30,820 bases of DNA from JADFNO01 sp965369945 (lineage in GTDB: Bacteria > Planctomycetota > Phycisphaerae > Phycisphaerales > SM1A02). The stretch's first letter is position 1. Each line of letters starts with the position of its first letter. A program made the translations under genes and the position numbers. Under the pieces are notes generated by a model, which was not told the DNA's origin, did no database searches, and saw only the letters and a program-made list of their open reading frames with translations. Location of the stretch: the NCBI GenBank assembly GCA_965369945.1, contig CBDUST010000012.1, forward strand, positions 1 to 30,820. Direction: 5' to 3'. This document shows positions 1-7,731 of this stretch, piece by piece.

Positions 1-37
1 CTTCCCACAATTCGTCCGGCAGCAGTTCCATCGCCAT
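1..37 (-). CDS. Transposase N-terminus (partial, runs off the window edge)
   Basis: Reading leftwards from the ATG at 37-35, the first 12 codons give MAMELLPDELWE before the window ends. The segment LLPDELWE closely resembles the first conserved block of IS5/IS4-type transposases (pattern LxPDELWxxIxPLLP), which precedes their helix-turn-helix region. A purine-rich GAGG lies about 7 nt upstream of the ATG, a plausible ribosome-binding site. Only 12 residues are visible, so the family call rests on one short motif. No terminal inverted repeat could be recognised in the adjoining 480 bp, so the insertion sequence cannot be delimited. It could also be a domesticated or unrelated protein with a similar start. 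Confidence 0.4.
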   Translation of the reverse strand, partial: MAMELLPDELWE

Positions 38-414
38 GGCGTTGCCTCCATGCTCGACCTGGCTCTCGTTCATTCATCGGCGCTTGCATCGGTTGTGAAA
101 CAGTTTCTAAACCACCGAACGCGTTGCCGGGAGTATTGCGATTACAGCAATGACCGTTGGTTCGCCCCCTAAATTGCGGCTTCAGAACTCAACGGCGATG
201 CTGGCGCGCCGATTTGACACACATAATCACCATCGCTCAGCTGGAAAATAAAAGGAAATATCCCGCTTGGTGAGCTAGATACCCACATTCCGTGAGCCGC
301 TTTCCAAAAAGTACCTCCCCGGCGCGCACATGCGAAGCCGCGCAACCCTCTATGAAAGGAGCGGTTGTTCCGGTTCGCGGCATCGATGTCAACAAGCCAA
401 AATCCCCGGGGGCT

Positions 415-481
415 CGGCGTCTGTGGCGCGCACGAACTAATCCCTATTCGGCCCCGAATCTCGTGCGCGCAAGACTCGCCG
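415..481. repeat. Nested inverted repeat downstream of metH
   Basis: A perfect 10-bp inverted repeat (GCGCGCACGA at 426-435, complement at 461-470) encloses a smaller hairpin (ATTCGG at 446-451 with CCGAAT at 454-459). It is itself flanked by complementary CGGCG (415-419) and CGCCG (477-481). The self-complementary octamer CCCCGGGG sits just outside at 404-411. The whole could fold into one long interrupted stem in either strand's RNA. It may be part of the metH 3' end, a structured RNA, or a remnant of a mobile element end. Confidence 0.45.
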
Positions 482-487
482 CACCCG

Positions 488-506
488 CTGACACCCTCGG
501 CGTCAG
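488..506 (-). terminator. Possible metH transcription terminator hairpin
   Basis: Fifteen bases after the metH stop codon (read on the minus strand) there is a hairpin. Arms 488-495 and 499-506 pair at seven of eight positions around a CTC loop. No T-rich tract follows in the minus-strand direction, so it is not a canonical intrinsic terminator. It could still stabilise or end the transcript. Confidence 0.35.
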
Positions 507-520
507 AGTGCTCTATGAGA

Positions 521-3500
521 TCACACGTTGAAATACTTCGCCTCGGGATGGTGGACGATAATCGCGGTCGTGGATTGTTCAGGGTCGATCTGCCAGTTTT
601 CCGTCAACATGCAGCCGATGCGCTCAGGTTGAAGCAACCTAAACAGCTTCTCCTGATCGCTCATGTCCGGGCAGGCGGGGTAGCCGAAGCTATATCGACT
701 GCCGCGGTAGTGTTGCGTAAACAACTTACGGATGCTTGGCGCATCGTCGTTTCCGATTCCCAGTTCGGCGCGCATGCGTTTGTGCCACAATTCCGCCAGC
801 GCCTCGGCGCCCTCGACCCCGATCCCGTGCATATACAGATATTCGGTGTATTCATTGCGTTCAAAGAGTTGGCGTGCACGGTGGCTAATCTCCACGCCCA
901 TCGTCACGCACGAAAACCCAATCACATCGCGCTCGCCGGAGTCGATATCGCGGAAGAAATCGCTGACACAGAGCCGCCTGCGACCCTCCTGCCTGGGAAA
1001 GGTGAATCGCTCAATTTCTTTGTCGTGATCTTCCGCGTCAAACACAACAAGGTCATCATCTTGCGAATTACACGGCCAATAGCCGTAAACCAGTTGCGGA
1101 CGCAGGATTTTCTCGTCACGACATTGGCTCTTGATGCGCTCAAAGATCGGCTCGACAGTTTCGCGCACAAGCACGTCGTATTCCTCTGCCGACATCGCGC
1201 CCTTCTTGAACCCCCACTGCCCACGAAACAGCGCCACCGTGTTGATATAAGGATAGATATCGTCAAGCTCAATGCCTTCGACGAGTCGATCGCCAAAGAA
1301 CGGCGTCTCGGGAATCGCAACATCCTGAGCAACACTCGATCGTTCAGCAACGGCCACCTTCTCTTGCATCTTGCTTTGGTCACCGCCCTTGCTCGCGGCA
1401 ACTCGTTTTTCGACATCATCCCGCTTGGCCAATCGAACGTCTATCTCAGCATCGATTGCTTCGAGTTGCTTATCAGCGAGATGGTCACAGATTCGCAGGC
1501 CTTCAAACGCATCGCGCCCGTAATACAGTGGACCGTTGTAGATACTGCGAAGGTGCGACTCGCCATAGTGGCGCGTGAGTGCAGCGCCACCGAGGAGCAC
1601 AGGCACAACAATGTTCAGCGCGTTCAGTTCGTGGAGGTTCTGCTCCATGACGCCGACGGATTTGACGAGCAAGCCCGACATGCCGATTGCATCGGCGTCC
1701 AGCTTGTGAAGAGCTTCGACGATCTGATGGATGGGCTGTTTGATGCCGAGATTATGCACCTCATACCCGTTGTTGGTAAGGATAATGTCTACGAGATTCT
1801 TACCGATATCGTGAACGTCTCCGGCAACGGTAGCGAGCACGATCTTCGCCTTCGCTGTCGCCGCACCGTCAGCTTGCTTCATATGCGGTTCGAGATACGC
1901 GACGGCCTTCTTCATAACCTCCGCCGATTGAAGCACGAACGGCAGTTGCATCTGACCGCTTCCGAACAGATCACCGACGACTTTCATCCCGGCCAAAAGA
2001 TGCTCGTTGATGATCTCTAAGGGCGCGTACTTACCCATCGCCTGGTCGAGATGCTCTGTTAGATCGTTATCCTCGCCGTCGATGATGTGGCGCTGCAAGA
2101 GCTGCTCGAGTGTGAGTGTTCGGATATCGACTGCCTGGGTCGCCTCGTCGTCGTCGGGGAACAGACCGATATAATGCAGAAGCGGATCAAAATCTTCAGG
2201 CATTGAATCGGGGCGCTGATCGCCGCGCTGATTGAAGATCAGCCACTGCGCCGCGTTCCAATGTTCATCGTCGATCTTGTTGCGCGGCAGGATCTTGCTC
2301 GCATGGACGATCGCCGCAGTCAGTCCGCGCTCCATCGCTTCGTGAAGAAATACCGAATTGAGTACAACCCGAGCCGGAGGTTTCAAGCCGAAGCTGATGT
2401 TTGACAGCCCGAGCAAGACCCCGCAGTTGGGGAACCGCTCACGAATGAGCCGAATGCCCTCCAACGTTTCCAGGCCCAGCCGGCGGTCGTCCGCGAGGCC
2501 GGTCGCAATCGTGAACGTGAGCGGATCGAACAGCAGATCGCGTTCGTCGAGCCCCCATTTGTTGGTGAATAGGTCGTGCATGCGCTCGGCAATGGCGAGC
2601 TTGCGGTCGGCGGTCTTAGCCATGCCCGCTTGTGGATCCTCGTCGATCGTCAGCGCCACAGCGGCCGCGCCATAACGTTTCAACAGCGGGCACACGTCAT
2701 CGAATCGCTTCTCGCCATCTTCAAGATTGATTGAGTTAACGATGCACTTCCCACCGGCTCGCTTCAACGCCGCTTCGATCACCGGGGCTTCGGTCGAATC
2801 GACCATGATCGGCGCGTTGACCTGGCGCACGAATCGACTGACGACTTCACTGATATCCGCAACGCCGTCGCGCCCGACGAAATCAACGCAAACATCCAGC
2901 AGATGCGAGCCGTGCTTGACTTCCTCTCGAGCCATGGAAACGAGCCCGTCGTAATCTTCTTCATCGAGCAATCGTTTGAACTTGCGCGAACCATTGGCGT
3001 TGGTGCGCTCGGCGACGATGAGGAACGACTTGTCCTGCACAAAGTCAACCGAACTGTACAAGCTGGAGCACCCCGGTTTGGCGCGTTCAACATTTCGCTT
3101 GGATGGCGCATGATCACCGACCGCCTCGGCCAACAGTTTGATGTGCGTCGGCGTGGTTCCACAACAGCCACCGACGATATTTACGCCCAACTGCTCGACA
3201 AAGCGCAACATCGCTTCGACAAACGGCCCCGGGCTAAGGGGGTATTCGGTGCGCCCCTCTACAAGCACCGGAAGCCCGGCGTTGGGAATCACGGAGATCG
3301 GACGATCCCAGTGTTTAGCGAGCCAAGCCAGATGTTCGCCCATCTCAGTCGGACCGGTTGCGCAGTTCAACCCCAACGACGCGATGGGAAACATGGACAG
3401 CGCGTTGGCCGCAGCCTCGATCTCCGTCCCCAGCAGCATCGTGCCGGTCGTCTCGATGGTCACGCTCGCAAGGATTGGGATGTCATCCGTGCTCTTGTTC

Positions 3501-4048
3501 TTCTGCGCTAGCGCATCGAGGCACGCATTGATCGCGCATTTGGCTTGAAGCAGGTCCTGACACGTTTCAAAGAGCAGCGCATCCACCCCGCCATCGATCA
3601 GACCGCGCGCCTGTTCGGTATAACTGTCGAGCATGTCGTCCCAGTTGGCTTGACCGAGACTGACGAGCTTCGTGCCCGGCCCCAACGAGCCGATCACGAA
3701 ACGCGGCTTGTCCTCGCTGTGATGCTGATCACATGCCGCCCGAGCAATCTCCGCGGCCTGCTTGTTCAGGTCGTAGGTCCAGGAAACCAACTCCTCGTCG
3801 AACTCGGTGAAGACCAGCTTGTTCGCACCGAACGTGTTCGTCTCGATGCAATCCGCGCCGACCGAGAGAAACGACTCGTGAATCTCCTGGACGATCTCAG
3901 GCCGAGACTTGACCAGAACGTCGACGCAGTTCTCTCGACCCAGGTAATCGCGTTCGACCTCCAGCGGCAGCGCCTGGATGGTGGCGCCCATCGACCCGTC
4001 AAAGACGAGCAGTCGTCGATCAAGCTCTTGTAGGATGCGGCAAGCCAT
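521..4048 (-). CDS. metH: Cobalamin-dependent methionine synthase
   Basis: Transfers the methyl group of 5-methyltetrahydrofolate to homocysteine via cobalamin, giving methionine in the cytoplasm. At 1175 residues it is close to E. coli MetH (1227) and all four modules are present. The homocysteine-binding barrel (about 10-310) has the zinc-ligand cysteines C229 (GLNCATGP) and C295/C296 (GGCCGTTP). The pterin-binding barrel is about 341-610. The cap plus B12 domain (about 640-870) has the cobalamin ligand H746 in DVHDIGK. The AdoMet reactivation domain (about 905-1175) has the RYSFGYPACP signature at 1118-1127. The ATG at 4048 starts directly before the conserved LLVFDGSMGATIQ block, so the start is well placed, though the nearest AGGGG is about 12 nt upstream. 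The gene is transcribed away from the S41 peptidase group. No recognisable cobalamin or SAH riboswitch was found in its leader. Confidence 0.97.
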   Translation of the reverse strand: MACRILQELDRRLLVFDGSMGATIQALPLEVERDYLGRENCVDVLVKSRPEIVQEIHESFLSVGADCIETNTFGANKLVFTEFDEELVSWTYDLNKQAAEIARAACDQHHSEDKPRFVIGSLGPGTKLVSLGQANWDDMLDSYTEQARGLIDGGVDALLFETCQDLLQAKCAINACLDALAQKNKSTDDIPILASVTIETTGTMLLGTEIEAAANALSMFPIASLGLNCATGPTEMGEHLAWLAKHWDRPISVIPNAGLPVLVEGRTEYPLSPGPFVEAMLRFVEQLGVNIVGGCCGTTPTHIKLLAEAVGDHAPSKRNVERAKPGCSSLYSSVDFVQDKSFLIVAERTNANGSRKFKRLLDEEDYDGLVSMAREEVKHGSHLLDVCVDFVGRDGVADISEVVSRFVRQVNAPIMVDSTEAPVIEAALKRAGGKCIVNSINLEDGEKRFDDVCPLLKRYGAAAVALTIDEDPQAGMAKTADRKLAIAERMHDLFTNKWGLDERDLLFDPLTFTIATGLADDRRLGLETLEGIRLIRERFPNCGVLLGLSNISFGLKPPARVVLNSVFLHEAMERGLTAAIVHASKILPRNKIDDEHWNAAQWLIFNQRGDQRPDSMPEDFDPLLHYIGLFPDDDEATQAVDIRTLTLEQLLQRHIIDGEDNDLTEHLDQAMGKYAPLEIINEHLLAGMKVVGDLFGSGQMQLPFVLQSAEVMKKAVAYLEPHMKQADGAATAKAKIVLATVAGDVHDIGKNLVDIILTNNGYEVHNLGIKQPIHQIVEALHKLDADAIGMSGLLVKSVGVMEQNLHELNALNIVVPVLLGGAALTRHYGESHLRSIYNGPLYYGRDAFEGLRICDHLADKQLEAIDAEIDVRLAKRDDVEKRVAASKGGDQSKMQEKVAVAERSSVAQDVAIPETPFFGDRLVEGIELDDIYPYINTVALFRGQWGFKKGAMSAEEYDVLVRETVEPIFERIKSQCRDEKILRPQLVYGYWPCNSQDDDLVVFDAEDHDKEIERFTFPRQEGRRRLCVSDFFRDIDSGERDVIGFSCVTMGVEISHRARQLFERNEYTEYLYMHGIGVEGAEALAELWHKRMRAELGIGNDDAPSIRKLFTQHYRGSRYSFGYPACPDMSDQEKLFRLLQPERIGCMLTENWQIDPEQSTTAIIVHHPEAKYFNV

Positions 4049-4086
4049 GGCCGAATCGTACCCCTAGAACGGCAACCATTCAACCT

Positions 4087-4108
4087 TTCATCCGGATATA
4101 CGGATGAA
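4087..4108 (-). promoter_or_regulatory. Stem-loop in the metH leader
   Basis: An 8-bp perfect stem (TTCATCCG at 4087-4094 with CGGATGAA at 4101-4108) around a 6-nt loop lies 38 bp upstream of the metH ATG, in the region divergent from the S41 gene. It could be a leader hairpin in metH mRNA or a palindromic protein-binding site for either divergent gene. It matches no riboswitch class I recognise. Confidence 0.3.
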
Positions 4109-4269
4109 TGAGTGGGTCGAGTGGTCGTGCTGGCCCCTCAGTGCTACTTCTTCGCCCACAAAACCGTAAGGGTTTAGCCCGTATAAGCTAGGATCTGAGA
4201 TCGGCCAGGAATGAGGCTTGTACCTTGGGAAACTCGCGATTCAGGTAGAACAGGCTAGAAAGGACCCCA

Positions 4270-5787
4270 ATGACGTGCCCGCCAAGTCGCTCGCCGCTGA
4301 CCAGAAACGCAAGCTGCCGCCGAGTCCCGAATTGTTCGGCGGGGATGGTCTTGGTTTTTTGTTTGCTGCTGACGGCATGCCGACACGCCGGGAATCATAA
4401 CACCCAACCACTCACCGGCGACTCGCCGATCGTTGCGCCTTCCGGCCCTGAGTCAGCGCCGAGCATCGAGACGGCTCTCGCTCTGGAGACGTTTGACGCT
4501 GCATGGCAACTGATCAACGACACGCATTTCGACCCGAACCACAATGGTGTGGACTGGTTGGCCCTGCGCCAGGAGCTGCGCCCGCGAGCTGAGACGGCGA
4601 CGACGCAGCGCGAGCTCCGGCGAGTCGTAGGCGAAATGCTCGCTCGACTGGAGCAATCACATTTTGCGTTGCTGCCGCGCGAGGCTGTGGATGCGCTCGA
4701 TCCCAAGAAGCTTGTCGCTTCAAATGCGACAAAGTCTGAACAATCAGAGGCTAGCGATGAGGCTGAAGATGTCCAGCCGCGACCCGGCGATACGGGGTTA
4801 AAGGTTCGCATCGTCGACCAAGATATCGTGGTCAGGAAGGTTCAAGTGGGCGGACCAGCCGATGAATCCGGCGTCAAGCCGGGGTGGGTCGTGAAACGCA
4901 TCGGAGGGGTCGATGTCGCCGACCTCTTTGACAAGGTGCCGGAGGACCTTGAACCGCGGATGGCCCGATTCTACATCTGGCGCACGGTCACATCGCTACT
5001 TCATGGTGACACAGGCGACGAGGTTGAAGTTGAGTTCCTCAACGAGTTGAATGAGCCTATTGAACTTGCCTTGAGCCGACGACCCGTTCCGGGCACGCCT
5101 GTGAAGTTTGGAAATCTTCCCACATTTTTCACGCATCTGGAGTCAGAGCAGATGACCGGTGAGGACGGCAGGACCATCGGCGTAATCCGTTTCAATATGT
5201 GGATGACCGCGATCGCCAGGCCCTTTCACGAGGCGATCGATCAGTTTCGCGACGCCGACGGGATTGTCATCGATCTGCGCGGAAACCCCGGCGGGGTCGG
5301 CGGCATGGCGATGGGCATCGCCGGCCACTTCGTCAACGAAAAGACCACACTTGGGACAATGACGACCCGTAATACCGAACTGAAGTTTATATCGAATCCT
5401 CGGCGCAGTACCGCGAACGGAGAGCGGGCCAACCCATTTGACGGACCGGTAGCGATACTTGTGGACGGGCAGACGGGATCGACGTCGGAGATCTTCGCCG
5501 GCGGGATGCAAGCGATCGGTCGCGCGCGAATCTTCGGTGAAGCGAGTTTGGGAGCAGCCCTTCCGGCGTTGATGGATCGCCTACCCAACGGAGATGTCTT
5601 GCTGCATGCCTTCGCTGACTACGTTGATGCCAACGGCATCCGCCTGGAAGGACGCGGCGTGATTCCCGATGAAGAAATGACGGTCTCGCGCGGTGATCTA
5701 CTGGCCGGGCGCGACCCGACGCTGTCCGCTGCAATCGCATGGATCAATCAATCCTCGGTTGGCGCGAACCATGAGGACGACAACTAA
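4270..5787 (+). CDS. S41-family (C-terminal-processing/tricorn-like) peptidase, probable lipoprotein
   Basis: 505 residues. The N-terminus has arginines at 7, 12, 17 and 18, then a hydrophobic run ending in the lipobox LLTAC with C37, so the mature protein is probably a lipid-anchored envelope protein. The ATG at 4270 is preferred because AGGA lies 5 nt upstream. The internal ATG at 4345 would leave a signal peptide with no positive charge. A PDZ-like domain (about 173-260) precedes the S41 core (about 300-480), with DGIVIDLRGNPGG and the nucleophile motif GSTSEIFAGG (probable catalytic S404). The position of the catalytic lysine in classic C-terminal-processing proteases (25 residues on) is alanine here, in GEASLGAALP. 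It may use a different base, as tricorn/IRBP-type members do. It is followed at 88 nt by the LolA-like gene. Confidence 0.85.
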   Translation: MTCPPSRSPLTRNASCRRVPNCSAGMVLVFCLLLTACRHAGNHNTQPLTGDSPIVAPSGPESAPSIETALALETFDAAWQLINDTHFDPNHNGVDWLALRQELRPRAETATTQRELRRVVGEMLARLEQSHFALLPREAVDALDPKKLVASNATKSEQSEASDEAEDVQPRPGDTGLKVRIVDQDIVVRKVQVGGPADESGVKPGWVVKRIGGVDVADLFDKVPEDLEPRMARFYIWRTVTSLLHGDTGDEVEVEFLNELNEPIELALSRRPVPGTPVKFGNLPTFFTHLESEQMTGEDGRTIGVIRFNMWMTAIARPFHEAIDQFRDADGIVIDLRGNPGGVGGMAMGIAGHFVNEKTTLGTMTTRNTELKFISNPRRSTANGERANPFDGPVAILVDGQTGSTSEIFAGGMQAIGRARIFGEASLGAALPALMDRLPNGDVLLHAFADYVDANGIRLEGRGVIPDEEMTVSRGDLLAGRDPTLSAAIAWINQSSVGANHEDDN

Positions 5788-5875
5788 CCGCCTTGAGAGC
5801 TACTATCCAGGAAACTGGAGTTCGATCCGTTTTTGTTGCCCAAAACCTTCACAGACGATAAAGGAGCCAAGGAAT

Positions 5876-6727
5876 ATGATCCGTCCACTGAACATGACAT
5901 TTCGGCGCGCTCGAGAAGTGGTGATCACCAACTGCCTGATCCTTACGCTGGCCGTCTCCGCCGCCGTCGCACAACAAACCTCGCAACCGGCCAAAGTGTC
6001 GACTGACGATCTGCCTTCGGCAAGCGAGGTCATCGCGAAGTTCGTGAAGGCTCTGGGCGGCGAGAAAGCTTTGCGCCGACACACTTCCTCGTACACCACC
6101 GGTGAATTCTCGATGCCCTCCCAAGGTGTGAAGGGAACTCTGGAGGTCTACGCCAAGACGCCCAACAAGTCGCTCACTGTCGTCCAGATCGAGGGCCTTG
6201 GGACCGTCAAGGAAGGATACGACGGTAAGACGGCCTGGTCGACGGATCCGGTCTCAGGCCCACAAGTATTCGACGGCGCCGTTCTAGAGGTCCGGCGAAT
6301 CGAGGCTGATTACCTCGGCCCACTGAATTACCAGAAGAACTTCAAGTCGATCCGAGTAGTCGATCGAACAACGTTCAAAGAGGAGCTGTGCTACAAAGTA
6401 GAGATGGTTGACAAGGTGGATTACACACGAACTCTGTACTTCAGCGTCGAGACCGGGTTGATTCACGCGGCCGAGTTCACTCTCCCCACACCAATGGGTG
6501 ATATGCCAGGCACAATCGTTACCGGCGAGTACAAGGATTTCGGCGGCATCCTGACACCGATCAAAACGACCGTTACGATCATGGAAGTAGATCGGGTGAT
6601 CACGGTTCAAGAGGTGGAATACAACAACGTTGACGATGCAGTCTTCGAACTACCGCAGGAGATTCGGAATCTCGTTTCCGACAGTCCAACGACGAAGCCC
6701 GAGAAGGACGAGAAAGACGACGGTTGA
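5876..6727 (+). CDS. Exported LolA-like / outer-membrane lipoprotein-sorting-like protein
   Basis: 283 residues starting at ATG 5876, which has a good AAGGAG ribosome-binding site about 9 nt upstream. The longer open frame to 5693 overlaps the S41 gene and lacks a signal at its N-terminus. A Sec signal peptide is clear, with cleavage probably after A32 (AVA-QQ). The mature part begins with the conserved helix ASEVIAKFVKALGGEKALRRH. It then has beta-rich segments such as GTVKEGYDGKTAW and YKDFGGILTPIKTTV, which I associate with LolA-like proteins and with domains accompanying periplasmic peptidases. The C-terminus is charged and probably disordered. Its role may be lipid or lipoprotein carriage in the periplasm, but no specific substrate can be read from the sequence. 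It probably shares a transcript with the S41 gene upstream and the ABC exporter 50 nt downstream. Confidence 0.65.
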   Translation: MIRPLNMTFRRAREVVITNCLILTLAVSAAVAQQTSQPAKVSTDDLPSASEVIAKFVKALGGEKALRRHTSSYTTGEFSMPSQGVKGTLEVYAKTPNKSLTVVQIEGLGTVKEGYDGKTAWSTDPVSGPQVFDGAVLEVRRIEADYLGPLNYQKNFKSIRVVDRTTFKEELCYKVEMVDKVDYTRTLYFSVETGLIHAAEFTLPTPMGDMPGTIVTGEYKDFGGILTPIKTTVTIMEVDRVITVQEVEYNNVDDAVFELPQEIRNLVSDSPTTKPEKDEKDDG

Positions 6728-6777
6728 TCGGTCGATCGTAGGCGTCGCATTTCTCCACAAAACACAGGGAAGAGCTC

Positions 6778-7731
6778 GTGTCTGATGGCGCGATAAGCAT
6801 CCAAAAGGTGAACAAGTGTTTCGGGTCCACGCATGCGGTCCGCGACCTCGATCTGGAGGTGCCCGTGGGAAGCCTGTGCGGCTTCCTCGGCCCCAATGGC
6901 GCAGGCAAGACGACCACCATCCGCATGATCATGTCGATCATTTATGCCGATTCGGGCTCGATCGAAGTGCTCGGGGGCAACGCCTTGAAGTCCAAGGACC
7001 GCATCGGCTACCTGCCCGAAGAGCGCGGCCTCTATCGCAAGATGCGCGTCGGCGAATTCCTTCAATACCTGGCCAAACTCAAGGGCGTGAAGCGTGTCGA
7101 TATGCCCAGCTACATTCAGCAATGGCTTGATCGAATCGAATTGCCGGATGTGTATCGCAAGAAGTGCGAGGAGCTGTCCAAGGGCATGCAGCAGAAGGTG
7201 CAGTTTCTTGCCGCCATTCTCCACGAACCTGAGTTGCTCATCCTCGACGAGCCGTTCTCCGGACTCGATCCCGTCAATACCGAGCTGCTGAACCAACTCA
7301 TTCGCGAGATGCACCAGCAGGGCACGACGATCATTTTCTCGACGCACATCCTGCACCAAGCCGAGCAATTGTGCGATCGCATCTTCCTCATCAACAAGGG
7401 GGTGAAGATTCTTGACGACACGCTTGAGCAGATTCAGCAGCGGTTCGATCCACGGACGATCGTGGCTGAACCTGTGAATGGGAGTTTTGACGGGCGCGGT
7501 CTGGATGGTGTACGCGCGGTGCGCAAGCTCGATCATTCCGCAGCCTATGAACTGGAATTGGAGGACACCGCTGATCCACAGCGCATAATGCAGGCGGTAT
7601 TGTCTGACCGCCCGATGCGGTCGGTGGAGCTTCGGCGTTTGAGCCTGGACGAGGTTTTTGTGCGCCTGGTGCTTGCCGACGAGGGTGCCGATGCAGCGGA
7701 CAAGGCACGCGAGGAGCTGAGCCATGTCTAA
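6778..7731 (+). CDS. ABC transporter ATP-binding protein (NatA-like)
   Basis: 317-residue cytoplasmic ATPase starting at GTG 6778. Walker A GPNGAGKTT is at 38-46, the ABC signature LSKGM at 133-137, Walker B LLILDEP at 153-159, and the switch histidine is H190 in FSTH. The C-terminal extension after residue 210, with the LRRLSLDEVFVRLV block, is typical of DrrA/NatA-type exporter ATPases. It overlaps the downstream permease gene by 8 nt, so the two should form one transporter. The substrate is unknown. NatAB-type pairs export Na+ or drugs in some bacteria, but this is not shown here. Confidence 0.9.
   Translation: MSDGAISIQKVNKCFGSTHAVRDLDLEVPVGSLCGFLGPNGAGKTTTIRMIMSIIYADSGSIEVLGGNALKSKDRIGYLPEERGLYRKMRVGEFLQYLAKLKGVKRVDMPSYIQQWLDRIELPDVYRKKCEELSKGMQQKVQFLAAILHEPELLILDEPFSGLDPVNTELLNQLIREMHQQGTTIIFSTHILHQAEQLCDRIFLINKGVKILDDTLEQIQQRFDPRTIVAEPVNGSFDGRGLDGVRAVRKLDHSAAYELELEDTADPQRIMQAVLSDRPMRSVELRRLSLDEVFVRLVLADEGADAADKAREELSHV

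Larger units (their letters stand above)
38..520. other. Gene-free stretch between the transposase start and metH
   Basis: No convincing gene is seen in these 483 bp. Short reading frames lack ribosome-binding sites and resemble no family I know. The left half (about 60-290) has an A-rich tract at 241-258 that could hold a promoter for the minus-strand transposase-like gene, but no clear -10/-35 pair. The right half (404-506) is rich in inverted repeats, described separately. If the left gene is an insertion sequence, one of its ends should lie here. Confidence 0.5.

Noticed and set aside
365..2020. 551-codon plus-strand open frame
   Set aside because: Lies wholly antisense to metH, which has all family motifs. 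The translation has no recognisable domain and mirrors the codon bias of metH.
4161..4175. AAACC/GGTTT short hairpin in the metH-S41 divergent region
   Set aside because: Only a 5-bp AT-rich stem; likely chance.
4218..4400. 60-codon plus-strand frame before the S41 gene
   Set aside because: Overlaps the better-supported S41 start at 4270 in another frame, and its translation has no recognisable features.
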